A stretch of 64,000 nucleotides of DNA. Origin: Amycolatopsis sp. CA-126428 (GTDB lineage Bacteria > Actinomycetota > Actinomycetes > Mycobacteriales > Pseudonocardiaceae). Positions 17,716 to 25,814 of this stretch are shown one piece after another (the stretch's first letter is position 1; each line of letters opens with the position of its first letter). The notes below the pieces were generated by a model that searched no databases, had not been told where the DNA came from, and saw nothing but the letters and a program-made list of their open reading frames with translations. The stretch spans positions 62,001-126,000 of the forward strand of contig NZ_PPHF01000038.1 in the NCBI RefSeq assembly GCF_002904335.1. The letters are read 5' to 3'. Position numbers and translations under genes: made by a program.

Positions 17716-18627
17716 ATGCTTACCCGGATGGAGGCGTTTTCCGCGGAGGTCGCCGCGTCGGTCCCGTTCGCCGAGGCCTTCGACCTGGCGATCCGGCAGC
17801 GCGGCCTGAGCCTGGAGGCCCTGCAGCGACGGATGGCGATCCGGGGCGCCCAGGTCAGCCTGGCCACGCTCAGCTACTGGCGCCGGGGCCGCCGTCACCC
17901 GGAGGGCCACCGCTCACTGCACGCGGTCGGCGTCGCCGAAAGCTGCCTCGGCCTGCCGGCGGACGCGCTGACCAGCCTGGCGGCGCGGCCGCGGGTCCGC
18001 CGCACGGAGCCGTGGCCGGGCGGGGTCAGCCTGGCCAGCGCGCTCGGCGGCGAGCCGGCGGACCTGGCCGCCTGCGAAGGCATCGACCTCGACGGCAACG
18101 CCCGGCTGGCGCTGGTGTCGGTGCACCAGCGGGCGGTCCTGGGCCCGGACCGAACCGAGCGGTCGGTCCACACGGAACTGGTGGTGACCAGCCGCACGGA
18201 CGGCGTCGACCGGTGGGTGTCGTTCTTCCGGCCCCAGACCGGCGGCGGCCACCAGCCGGTGCTGCGCTCGGCGCACTGCTGCCGCCCGGGCCGGGTCCGC
18301 CGGGACGCGGAGTCCGAACTGCTGGCCGTGGAGCTGCGGTTCGACTACCCGCTGCGGGCGGGCGAGACGTACGTGTTCGACTTCGAGTTCGCCTACGACG
18401 GGACCCCGCCGGAGACGAGCTACCTGCAGTTCGGCGTGCGGGCACCGGCCCGGCAGATCGTGCTGCAGGCGTGCTTCGACCCGGCGGCGGTGCCGGTGCG
18501 GTGCTACCGGTACGCCGGCGAGGCGGCGGCGCGGCCGGAACTGCCGGTGGGGCCGAGCGGCACCAGCCACATCGCGGTGCTGGACGCCCGGCCGGGGGTT
18601 TACGGGATGTGCTGGGAGTGGGACTGA
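17716..18627 (+). CDS. XRE-like helix-turn-helix protein of unknown role
   Basis: About 303 residues from ATG 17716; ATG 17728 and TTG 17692 are alternatives, and no ribosome site decides between them. The N-terminal ~60 residues (FAEAFDLAIRQRGLSLEALQ... TLSYWRRGRRHPEG) look like a Cro/C1-type helix-turn-helix. The rest (~80-300) is a beta-rich region containing FDFEFAYDGTPPETSYLQFG, without a recognised domain. A DNA-binding regulator with a C-terminal ligand or interaction domain is a fair guess. The 3' end overlaps the convergent monooxygenase gene by 28 bases. Confidence 0.65.
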   Translation: MLTRMEAFSAEVAASVPFAEAFDLAIRQRGLSLEALQRRMAIRGAQVSLATLSYWRRGRRHPEGHRSLHAVGVAESCLGLPADALTSLAARPRVRRTEPWPGGVSLASALGGEPADLAACEGIDLDGNARLALVSVHQRAVLGPDRTERSVHTELVVTSRTDGVDRWVSFFRPQTGGGHQPVLRSAHCCRPGRVRRDAESELLAVELRFDYPLRAGETYVFDFEFAYDGTPPETSYLQFGVRAPARQIVLQACFDPAAVPVRCYRYAGEAAARPELPVGPSGTSHIAVLDARPGVYGMCWEWD

Positions 18628-20078
18628 CCGAGCTCGTAGTCCCGCTCGTCGAACGAACCCACCCGCGACCGCAACCGTCCCGTGGAGAACGGCCAGCTGA
18701 AGCTGTTGCGCCCGTTGACGTCGGTGTAGTAGCTGGTGCAGCCGCCGGACTGGTAGACCGTGCCCGGCAGGGCCGCCTGGACGTCCGCGTCGAACGCCGC
18801 CTGCACCTCCGGGCGGACCGACAGCGACGTCCCCGCCGACCGCAGCGTCCGGGTCACCGCCGCCACCGTGTGCCGCAGCTGGGCCTCGACGATCGTGAAC
18901 GCCGACGAGTGCCCGGTGCCGAGACTCGGGCCGAGCAGCAGGTACAGGTTCGGGAACCCGGCCACCGTCGTCCCCGCGTACGCCTGCGGGCTGCCCTTCC
19001 AGTGGTCGTCCAGGCTCCGGCCGCCGGCGTCGAACACCCGCGAAGACACCGGCATGTCGAGGATGTGGAAGCCGGTGCCGAAGATGATCGCGTCGACCTC
19101 GGCGACCGAACCGTCCGCGCCGAAAACGCGGCTGCCGGCGATGGACCGCACCGCGGTCGGGTGGACCTCCACAGTGGACTGCGTCAGCGCGCGGTAGTAC
19201 GTGTTGGACATGAGCAGGCGCTTGCAGCCGAGCGTGTAGTCCGGCGTGAGTGCCTGACGCAGCGCGGGATCCCGCACGGACCGGCGCAGGTGCGCGAGCC
19301 CGATCTTCTGCACCTGCCGCAGCAGCCACGGGTGCCGGAAGCCGAAGCCGAGCGTCTCCATCAGGCCGTACTCGGCGGCGCGCAGGGCCCGCTGGAGGGC
19401 CGGGAACCGCCGAAGGAGGAACCGCTCGGCCGCCGGGACGGGGTGATCCGGCTTCGGCAGGACCCACTGCGCGGTGCGCTGGAACAGGTGCAGCCGCCCC
19501 ACCCGGGGCACGATCTCGGGGACGAACTGGACCGCGGACGCGCCGGTGCCGATCACCGCGACCCGCTTGCCCGTCAGGTCGTAGCCGTGGTTCCAGCGCG
19601 CGGAGTGGAAGACCTCGCCGGGGAACCCGGCGAGGCCCGGCAGCTCCGGGATCAGCGGTTCGTGCCAGGGACCGGTGCCGGCGATCAGGATCCGCGCGGT
19701 GTACGGACCCTGTGACGTCTCCAGCTCCCAGCGCGCGTCGCGGTCGTTCCACTGCGCGCGCGTCACCTCGACGCCGTAGCGGATCTTCTCCGTGACGCCG
19801 AAGCGCGCGGCCGTGTCCTGCAGGTAGGCCCGGATCTCGGCCTGGCCGGCGAACGCGCGCGTCCACTCCGGATTGGGCGCGAAGGAGTAGGAGTACAGCG
19901 CGGACGGGACGTCGCAGGCGCAGCCGGGGTAGGTGTTGTCGCGCCACGTCCCGCCGAGGGCGCCGGCCTTCTCCAGCACGGCGAGGTCGCCGACGCCGGC
20001 CTGGGAAAGGCGGATGGCGGCGCCCAGCCCCGATGCCCCGGCACCGACGACGAGGACCGCGAAGTCGCGTTGTTCCAT
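18600..20078 (-). CDS. FAD-dependent Baeyer-Villiger-type monooxygenase
   Basis: 492 residues. The FAD motif VVGAGASGLGAA is at 10-21, the Baeyer-Villiger fingerprint FPGEVFHSARW (FxGxxxHxxxW) at 152-162, and the NADPH Rossmann motif VIGTGASA at 175-182. Such cytosolic flavoproteins oxidise ketones to esters or hydroxylate heteroatoms; the substrate is unknown. It has no Shine-Dalgarno; TAGTCT (20085-20090 on this strand) lies 6 bases before the ATG, suggesting a leaderless transcript. A TTTTCGGA inverted repeat overlaps this -10 box, and a TetR gene is divergent, so repression by that TetR is likely. Confidence 0.9.
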   Translation of the reverse strand: MEQRDFAVLVVGAGASGLGAAIRLSQAGVGDLAVLEKAGALGGTWRDNTYPGCACDVPSALYSYSFAPNPEWTRAFAGQAEIRAYLQDTAARFGVTEKIRYGVEVTRAQWNDRDARWELETSQGPYTARILIAGTGPWHEPLIPELPGLAGFPGEVFHSARWNHGYDLTGKRVAVIGTGASAVQFVPEIVPRVGRLHLFQRTAQWVLPKPDHPVPAAERFLLRRFPALQRALRAAEYGLMETLGFGFRHPWLLRQVQKIGLAHLRRSVRDPALRQALTPDYTLGCKRLLMSNTYYRALTQSTVEVHPTAVRSIAGSRVFGADGSVAEVDAIIFGTGFHILDMPVSSRVFDAGGRSLDDHWKGSPQAYAGTTVAGFPNLYLLLGPSLGTGHSSAFTIVEAQLRHTVAAVTRTLRSAGTSLSVRPEVQAAFDADVQAALPGTVYQSGGCTSYYTDVNGRNSFSWPFSTGRLRSRVGSFDERDYELGQSHSQHIP

Positions 20079-20104
20079 TTTCGGAGACTAGCAGTATCCG
20101 AAAA
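20078..20104. promoter_or_regulatory. candidate TetR operator between monooxygenase and tetR
   Basis: TTTTCGGA (20078-20085) and TCCGAAAA (20097-20104) are exact inverted repeats separated by 11 bases. The site overlaps the start codon and -10 box (20085-20090) of the monooxygenase gene and ends 28 bases before the tetR -10 box. Confidence 0.55.
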
Positions 20105-20144
20105 CCACCGGTACCCCAATTCCACGGTTCGCTAGAGTGCCCGC

Positions 20145-20735
20145 ATGGCCCGACTCACCCGCGCGGAAAGCCAGGCGCGCACCCGCGAGCAGCTGGTCGA
20201 GACGGCCAAGCTGCTCTTCCTGCGCGACGGCTACTCGGTGACGTCGCTGGAGAAGGTCGCCGACGAGGCCGGGTATTCGAAGGGCGCGGTGTACTCGAAC
20301 TTCCGCAACAAGGACGAGCTCTGCCTCACCGTGCTCGACCGGATCCACGACGAGCAGGTCGCCCTGATCGCCGAGGCGCTGGCCGGCGCCGAAGGGGTGG
20401 AAGGGCTGCTGGCGGCGTTCCAGACCTGGGCCGAGCGCAGCATCGGCGACGAGGCCTGGACGGCCCTAGAAGTCGAATTCGCCACGAACGCTCGGCGCGA
20501 CCCGCACGTGCGCGCCGAGCTGGCCGCGCGGGACAAGGCCATCCGCGACACCATCGCCGGCCTGCTCACCGGGTACGCCGAGCGGTTCGGGATCACCCTC
20601 CCGATGTCGGCCGACGACGCCGCGACGGCGTTGCTCAGCCTGGGCATCGGGCTCGGCGTCCAGCGCGCGATCGACCCGACGATCCCGGTGACCGTGCTGC
20701 CGGACGTCATCCGCCTCTTCGCCGGAGTGCGCTGA
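20145..20735 (+). CDS. TetR-family transcriptional regulator
   Basis: 196 residues. The N-terminal helix-turn-helix (about 12-58) contains TSLEKVADEAGYSKGAVYSNFRNKDEL, the canonical TetR recognition-helix region. The C-terminal ligand domain is typical in length. TAGAGT at 20133-20138, a perfect -10 hexamer, lies 6 bases before the ATG with no ribosome site, so the transcript is probably leaderless. Divergent arrangement and the palindrome at 20078-20104 point to control of the monooxygenase gene; the inducer is unknown. Confidence 0.92.
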   Translation: MARLTRAESQARTREQLVETAKLLFLRDGYSVTSLEKVADEAGYSKGAVYSNFRNKDELCLTVLDRIHDEQVALIAEALAGAEGVEGLLAAFQTWAERSIGDEAWTALEVEFATNARRDPHVRAELAARDKAIRDTIAGLLTGYAERFGITLPMSADDAATALLSLGIGLGVQRAIDPTIPVTVLPDVIRLFAGVR

Positions 20736-20758
20736 CCGTCCTTTCCGGACCCTGCCGA

Positions 20759-20774
20759 AGTGGTCTGGACCGTT
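20759..20774. promoter_or_regulatory. DasR-like (dre) site upstream of chitosanase
   Basis: AGTGGTCTGGACCGTT matches the DasR response-element consensus (A-S-TGGTCTAGACCA-S-T) at most positions, including both halves TGGTC and GACC. DasR controls amino-sugar and chitin/chitosan genes in Streptomyces. The site is 135 bases before the chitosanase start and 26 bases before its putative -35. Functional assignment is inference. Confidence 0.5.
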
Positions 20775-20829
20775 CACGAACATGAACGAATTCCGCCTCT
20801 TGTGGAGCCTGCTGACCCTTCGCTACCGT
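20771..20829 (+). promoter_or_regulatory. chitosanase promoter region with inverted repeat
   Basis: CGTTCA-N6-TGAACG (20771-20788) is an exact inverted repeat overlapping the end of the DasR-like site. Downstream, TTGTGG (20800-20805) and TACCGT (20824-20829), 18 bases apart, form a plausible -35/-10 pair about 80 bases before the start codon. Confidence 0.4.
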
Positions 20830-20908
20830 GTCGTTACGCCGCAGCTCCACCCACACACCCGTAACCGCCGTACTCCCACGGCGCATCCCGCGGAAGGGTC
20901 CCCTCCTC

Positions 20909-21754
20909 ATGAGCAAGAAGTTGCGGCCGGTCCTCGTCGGCACGCTCGGCGCGGCCTCCGTCGCCGCCCTCGTGATCACCACGCCGGCCCTCTCCTCCGC
21001 CGCACCCGCGCCACTGGCGGCGACCAGCGCGTCCGTGCTCGCCACCGGTGACCTCTCGGCCCCGGCCAAGAAGGAAATCGCGATGAAGCTGGTGTCCAGC
21101 GCGGAAAACTCGTCGCTGGACTGGAAGGCGCAGTACAAGTACATCGAAGACATCGGCGACGGCCGCGGCTACACCGCGGGCATCATCGGGTTCTGTTCGG
21201 GCACCGGCGACATGCTGGAACTCGTCGAGGCGTACACGAACTCCGTCCCGGACAACCCGCTGGCGAAGTACCTTCCCGCGCTGCGCAAGGTGAACGGCAC
21301 GGACTCGCACGCCGGGCTCGGCTCGGCGTTCGAAAGCGCGTGGAAGCAGGCCGCGGCGACGACGGCGTTCCAGACCGCGCAGAACAACGAGCGCGACCGC
21401 GTCTACTTCAACCCGTCGGTGAACCAGGGCAAGTCGGACGGCCTGAGCAACCTCGGCCAGTTCGCCTACTACGACGCCATCGTGATGCACGGCCCCGGCG
21501 ACAGCTCCGACAGCTTCGGCGGCATCCGCAAGGCCGCGATGAAGAAGGCGAAGACCCCGGCCCAGGGCGGCGACGAAGCGACGTACCTCAAGGCGTTCTT
21601 CGCCGCCCGCAAGGTGATCATGAAGCAGGAAGAGGCGCACGCGGACACCTCGCGCGTCGACACCGAGCAGGCGAAGTTCCTGAGCGAGGGCAACTTCGAC
21701 CTGCACACCCCGCTGAAGTGGAAGGTGTACGGGGACTCGTACACGATCAACTGA
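20909..21754 (+). CDS. secreted GH46 chitosanase
   Basis: 281 residues with a signal peptide (MSKKLRPVLVG... ending near ALSSAAPA). The mature part matches GH46 endo-chitosanases. SSAENSSLDWKAQY contains the likely proton-donor Glu66 and IGDGRGYTAGIIGF the nucleophile-activating Asp84, equivalent to E22/D40 of the Streptomyces N174 enzyme. It hydrolyses chitosan outside the cell. The ATG at 20909 gives a normal signal peptide and follows GGAAGGG; an earlier in-frame start at 20828 falls inside the putative promoter. Control by DasR is suggested by the site at 20759. Confidence 0.95.
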   Translation: MSKKLRPVLVGTLGAASVAALVITTPALSSAAPAPLAATSASVLATGDLSAPAKKEIAMKLVSSAENSSLDWKAQYKYIEDIGDGRGYTAGIIGFCSGTGDMLELVEAYTNSVPDNPLAKYLPALRKVNGTDSHAGLGSAFESAWKQAAATTAFQTAQNNERDRVYFNPSVNQGKSDGLSNLGQFAYYDAIVMHGPGDSSDSFGGIRKAAMKKAKTPAQGGDEATYLKAFFAARKVIMKQEEAHADTSRVDTEQAKFLSEGNFDLHTPLKWKVYGDSYTIN

Positions 21755-21760
21755 GCCGGG

Positions 21761-22747
21761 CTATCGGGTCAGGAGCGCATCCGCCGTGCGGGTGTTCAGG
21801 ATGCGCTCCGGCCCGATTCCCGCCTTGATCGCGCGCTCGCATCCATAACCCAGCCAATCCAGCTGCCCGGGTGCGTGCGCGTCGCTGTCGATCGTGAAGT
21901 CGCAGCCGATTTCCGCGGCCAGGCGCAGCAACCGCATCGGGGGGTCCAGGCGCTCCGGGCGGGAATTGATCTCCACCGCCACCCCGTTTTCCCGGCACGC
22001 CGTGAACACCGCCTCGGCGTCGAACTCCGATTCCGGGCGCCCGCGGCCGACCACCAGCCGGCCCGTGCAGTGGCCCAGCACCCGCACGTGCGGGTTGCGG
22101 ACCGCGGCCACCATCCGGCGGGTCATGTCCCGCGCGGGCATCCGCAGCTTCGAGTGCACGCTCGCCACCACGAAGTCCAGCTCCCCCAGCAGTTCTTCCT
22201 CCTGGTCGAGCGAACCGTCGTCGAGGATGTCGACCTCGATGCCGTGCAGCAGGCGGAACGGCGCCATCAGCTCGTTGGCCTTCGCCACGATCTGCATCTG
22301 CGTCCGGAGCCGGTCCGGGGACAACCCGTTCGCCACGGTCAGCCGCGGCGAGTGGTCGGTCAGCACCATCCACTCGTGACCGACGTCCCGGCCCGCCACC
22401 GCCATCTCGCCGATCGAACTGCCGCCGTCCGACCAGTCCGAGTGGGTGTGGCAGTCGCCGCGCAACGCCGAGCGCAGCGGCTCGCCGTCCGGCAGCTCCT
22501 TCTCGACGAGCTTCCCCCGGTAGGCCGGGTCACGACCGGCCAGCACGTCCTCGATGACCCCCGCGGTGGCCTTGCCGATCCCCGGCAACGACGTCAGCGT
22601 GCCGTTCTCCGCCAGCTGCGCCAGCTTCTCGGCGCCGGTCTTGTCGACCGTCGCCGCGGCGTTCCGGAACGCCCGGACGCGGTAGGTCGGTTCCCCCGCG
22701 CGTTCGAGCTGGAACGCGATCTCCCGCAACGCCCATGCCGGATCCAT
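21761..22747 (-). CDS. helix-hairpin-helix plus PHP phosphoesterase-domain protein (PolX-C-like)
   Basis: 328 residues. Residues 1-75 form a DNA-binding helix-hairpin-helix segment (TSLPGIGKATAGVIEDVL). From ~95 comes a PHP metal-dependent phosphoesterase domain with the ligands in HTHSDWSDG, TDHSPR, HGIEVDI, SVHSK, GHCTGR and DSDAHAPGQL. This is the C-terminal half of PolX without the polymerase domain. PolX PHP domains act as 3'-5' exonucleases or phosphatases in repair, but histidinol-phosphatase-like activity is also possible. It ends 6 bases from the convergent chitosanase stop. Confidence 0.85.
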   Translation of the reverse strand: MDPAWALREIAFQLERAGEPTYRVRAFRNAAATVDKTGAEKLAQLAENGTLTSLPGIGKATAGVIEDVLAGRDPAYRGKLVEKELPDGEPLRSALRGDCHTHSDWSDGGSSIGEMAVAGRDVGHEWMVLTDHSPRLTVANGLSPDRLRTQMQIVAKANELMAPFRLLHGIEVDILDDGSLDQEEELLGELDFVVASVHSKLRMPARDMTRRMVAAVRNPHVRVLGHCTGRLVVGRGRPESEFDAEAVFTACRENGVAVEINSRPERLDPPMRLLRLAAEIGCDFTIDSDAHAPGQLDWLGYGCERAIKAGIGPERILNTRTADALLTR

Positions 22748-22756
22748 GGGACCTGT

Positions 22757-23260
22757 CTACCCCCTCCGGGGCAGTTGATGCAGCTCGACGCCGGTCAGCG
22801 CCCCGTTTTCGACGCGGCAGGTCTGGTACGTGCAGTACGGCTGGCGGCGGCGGTCCGTCGGCGAGCCCGGGTTGAGCAGGCGCAGCCCGGACGGCGCCAC
22901 CGTGTCCCACGGGATGTGGCTGTGCCCGAAGACCAGCACGTCGGTGTCCGGGAACCGCGCGTCGCACCGCTGCTCGCGGCCCTGCTTCGCGCCGGTCTCG
23001 TGGATCACCGCCAAGCGGACGCCGTCGAGTTCCGCCCGCGCGATCTCCGGCAGCCGCGCCCGCAGCGCCGGGCCGTCGTTGTTGCCGTACACGCCGATCA
23101 GCCGCTTGCTGCGCTCCTCGAGCTCGTCCAGCAGGGCGACGTCGACCCAGTCGCCCGCGTGCACGACGACGTCGGCGGCCGCCACCTCGGCCCACACCTG
23201 CGGCGGCAGCTCGCGGGCGCGGGCCGGCAGGTGGGTGTCCGAGATGAGCAGCAGCCTCAT
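22757..23260 (-). CDS. YfcE-type metallophosphoesterase
   Basis: 167 residues. Metallophosphoesterase motifs are complete: ISDTHLP, VVHAGDWVD, YGNNDGP, AVIHETG and VFGHSHIPW, giving a two-metal active site for small phosphodiesters. The ATG at 23260 overlaps the gntR stop by four bases (ATGA), so translation is coupled. The long open frame upstream is only the shadow of gntR. Role beyond phosphodiesterase is unknown. Confidence 0.85.
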   Translation of the reverse strand: MRLLLISDTHLPARARELPPQVWAEVAAADVVVHAGDWVDVALLDELEERSKRLIGVYGNNDGPALRARLPEIARAELDGVRLAVIHETGAKQGREQRCDARFPDTDVLVFGHSHIPWDTVAPSGLRLLNPGSPTDRRRQPYCTYQTCRVENGALTGVELHQLPRRG

Positions 23261-23910
23261 CCGATGGCCTTCAGGACCCGTTCGAGGAACCCGCCGATGT
23301 GGTCGCGCAGCAGGGCGGCCGCGCCCTCGGCGTCCCCCTTCTTCGCCGCGGCCAGCACCGCCCGGTGCTCGGTCCACTCCTTCTTCCAGCTGGGGTTGGC
23401 CTCCCAGCCGACGACGCTGATCAGCGCCGCGCGGTCCTTGAGGTCGTCGAGGATGCTGACCAGCAGCGGGTTGCCGCAGCCGCGGTAGAGGGCGCGGTGG
23501 AAGCGGCGGTTCAGCAGGCTCAGCGCGGCCTGGTCCTTGTCCGCGATCGCCGTCGACGCCTCCTTCAGCGCCTCCGCCGCGTCTTCCAGCAGCTCGGGGT
23601 CGTGCCGCCCGACGGTCCGCCGGACCGCCTCGGGTTCGAGCACCATCCGCACGTCGTAGACGGACTTCGCGAGCTCGGCGTCGACCGTGATCACCGAAGC
23701 GCCCTTGTACGGGCTGAACGTCACCAGCCCGGAGTTGGACAGCACCTTGAGCGCCTCGCGCACCGGCGTCTTCGACACGCCGAGCCGTGCGGCCAGCTCC
23801 GCCTCGACCAGCGGTTGACCGGGGACGAGTTCCCGGGTCAGGATGCCGCGGCGGATCTCCTCCAGGACCACTTCGGTCCGGGAGGCGGGCAGGCTGAACG
23901 TCCCGGTCAT
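23257..23910 (-). CDS. GntR-family regulator, FadR/FCD subfamily
   Basis: 217 residues. The N-terminal winged helix (about 15-70) contains LAARLGVSKTPVREALKVLSNSGLV. The C-terminal all-helical FCD domain (about 85-210) has the expected metal/ligand His positions (HRALYRGCGNPLL, EHRAVLAA). FCD regulators usually bind sugar acids or other organic acids. The gene is divergent from a pentonate-type dehydratase, and CTGAT-N5-ATCAG lies between, so it most likely controls that gene. It is translationally coupled to the phosphoesterase. Confidence 0.92.
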   Translation of the reverse strand: MTGTFSLPASRTEVVLEEIRRGILTRELVPGQPLVEAELAARLGVSKTPVREALKVLSNSGLVTFSPYKGASVITVDAELAKSVYDVRMVLEPEAVRRTVGRHDPELLEDAAEALKEASTAIADKDQAALSLLNRRFHRALYRGCGNPLLVSILDDLKDRAALISVVGWEANPSWKKEWTEHRAVLAAAKKGDAEGAAALLRDHIGGFLERVLKAIG

Positions 23911-23953
23911 GGCGCGCTCCCTCGATCTGTGAACCCCAATTCAACCAGGCTCC

Positions 23954-23968
23954 CTGATCGTATATCAG
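23954..23968. promoter_or_regulatory. candidate GntR operator
   Basis: CTGATCGTATATCAG is a CTGAT-N5-ATCAG inverted repeat with an AT-rich centre, as in FadR-type sites. It lies 5 bases upstream of CATACT (23973-23978), the probable -10 box of the dehydratase gene. Confidence 0.5.
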
Positions 23969-23985
23969 ATGCCATACTGGATCGC

Positions 23986-25698
23986 ATGAAGAAACCCGAG
24001 GAACTCCGCAGCCACCGGTGGTTCGGCGGCGACGAACTGCGCAACTTCAGCCACCGCGCCCGCAGCCGCCAGCTCGGCTACAACCCGGAAGAGCACCTCG
24101 GCAAGCCGGTCATCGGCATCCTCAACACCTGGTCGGACATCAACCCCTGCCACATGCACCTGCGCGAACGCGCCGAGCAGGTCAAGCGGGGTGTCTGGCA
24201 GGCCGGCGGCTTCCCGCTGGAGTTCCCCGTCGCCACGCTGTCGGAGACCTACCAGAAGCCGACCCCGATGCTCTACCGCAACCTGCTCGCCATGGAGACC
24301 GAGGAGATCCTCCGGTCCTACCCGATCGACGGCGCCGTCCTGATGGGCGGCTGCGACAAGACCACCCCGGCGCTGCTGATGGGCGCGGCCAGCGCGGGGC
24401 TGCCGGCCATCTTCGTCCCGGCCGGGCCGATGCTGCGCGGGCACTGGCGCAACGAGGTCCTCGGCAGCGGCACCGACATGTGGAAGTACTGGGACGACAA
24501 GCGCGCCGGGCTGATCGGCGACGCCGAGATGTCCGAATTGGAGCGCGGGCTGGCCCGCTCACCGGGGCACTGCATGACGATGGGGACGGCGTCGACGATG
24601 ACCTCGGCCGCCGAAGTGCTCGGCGTGACCCTGCCGGGCGCCGCGTCGATCCCCGCCGTCGATTCGGCGCACCACCGGATGGCCGCCGCGAGCGGCGCCC
24701 GGATCGTCGGAATGGTGTGGGAAGACCTGGCCATCACCCAGGTGCTGGACAAGCGCGCGTACGCCGACGCGATCACCACCGTGCTCGCGCTGGGCGGCTC
24801 GACCAACGCCGTGATCCACCTGATCGCGATGGCCGGGCGCAGCGGGATCCCGGTGTCGCTCGCGGACTTCGACGCGATCGCCCGGCGCGTGCCGGTGCTG
24901 GCGAACATCCGGCCCGGCGGCGACTGGCTGATGGAGGACTTCTACTACGCCGGCGGCCTGCCCGGGCTGCTGTCGCGGCTGACCGGCCTGCTGCACCCCG
25001 ACCGGCTCACCGTCACCGGCCGCACCCTCGGCGAGAACCTCGCGCAAGCTCAGGTGCACAACGACGACGTCATCCGGCCCCGGGACAACCCGGTCGCCGC
25101 CGAAGGCGGGGTCGCCGTGCTGCACGGGAACCTGGCGCCGTCGGGCGCGGTCATCAAGCACATCGCGGCCGAGAAGCACCTGCTGACGCACACCGGGCCG
25201 GCCGTGGTGTTCGAGGACTACCCCGACCTGAAGAAGCGGATCGACGACCCGTCGATCACCGCGGATTCGGTGCTGGTGCTGCGCGGCTCCGGCCCGCTCG
25301 GCGGCCCCGGCATGCCCGAGTACGGGATGCTGCCGATCCCCGCGCACCTGCTCGAACAGGGTGTCCGGGACATGGTCCGGATCTCCGACGCGCGGATGAG
25401 CGGGACGAGCTACGGCGCCTGCGTCCTGCACGTGGCCCCCGAGTCGCACGTCGGCGGCCCGCTGGCCCTGGTCCGCGACGGCGACCTGATCACCTTGGAC
25501 GTTCCTTCGCGGACGCTGCGGCTCGAGGTGTCCGATGAGGAGCTCGAGCGGCGGCGTGCCGGGTGGACCGCGCCGGCGCCCCGGTTCGAACGCGGTTACG
25601 GCGCGCTCTACAGCGAACACATCACGCAGGCGGACGAAGGCTGCGACTTCGATTTCCTCGCCCGGGCGGGCCACAATCCGGAGCCGGACGCGCGCTGA
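23986..25698 (+). CDS. IlvD/Edd-family sugar-acid dehydratase (L-arabinonate/pentonate type)
   Basis: 570 residues. The Fe-S/active-site cysteines appear in SDINPCHMH, MGGCDKTTPALLMG and GHCMTMGTASTM. The N-terminus MKKPEELRSHRWFGGDELRN is typical of L-arabinonate and related pentonate dehydratases rather than of IlvD. It converts an aldonate into the 2-keto-3-deoxy acid. Divergence from an FCD-type GntR fits sugar-acid induction. The ATG at 23986 was chosen because the upstream in-frame extension runs through gntR antisense; CATACT lies 7 bases before it and there is no ribosome site. The exact sugar acid is not determinable. Confidence 0.9.
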   Translation: MKKPEELRSHRWFGGDELRNFSHRARSRQLGYNPEEHLGKPVIGILNTWSDINPCHMHLRERAEQVKRGVWQAGGFPLEFPVATLSETYQKPTPMLYRNLLAMETEEILRSYPIDGAVLMGGCDKTTPALLMGAASAGLPAIFVPAGPMLRGHWRNEVLGSGTDMWKYWDDKRAGLIGDAEMSELERGLARSPGHCMTMGTASTMTSAAEVLGVTLPGAASIPAVDSAHHRMAAASGARIVGMVWEDLAITQVLDKRAYADAITTVLALGGSTNAVIHLIAMAGRSGIPVSLADFDAIARRVPVLANIRPGGDWLMEDFYYAGGLPGLLSRLTGLLHPDRLTVTGRTLGENLAQAQVHNDDVIRPRDNPVAAEGGVAVLHGNLAPSGAVIKHIAAEKHLLTHTGPAVVFEDYPDLKKRIDDPSITADSVLVLRGSGPLGGPGMPEYGMLPIPAHLLEQGVRDMVRISDARMSGTSYGACVLHVAPESHVGGPLALVRDGDLITLDVPSRTLRLEVSDEELERRRAGWTAPAPRFERGYGALYSEHITQADEGCDFDFLARAGHNPEPDAR

Positions 25699-25737
25699 CG
25701 CTGATCCGTGACCGTTTCATCCCCCGTTAGGGCGAGT

Positions 25738-25765
25738 CGTACGGCTTGTCCGGGTGCCCCGTACG
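25738..25765. promoter_or_regulatory. CGTACGG-N14-CCGTACG inverted repeat upstream of vanW-like gene
   Basis: Exact 7-base arms at 25738-25744 and 25759-25765, about 50 bases before the TTG start at 25815. It may be an operator or hairpin; no clear promoter hexamers with correct spacing were found. Confidence 0.3.
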
Positions 25766-25814
25766 CTGTTCCCGTCACCGTCGCAACCCGGTGCCGCGCT
25801 GAAGGGGTGGAGAG

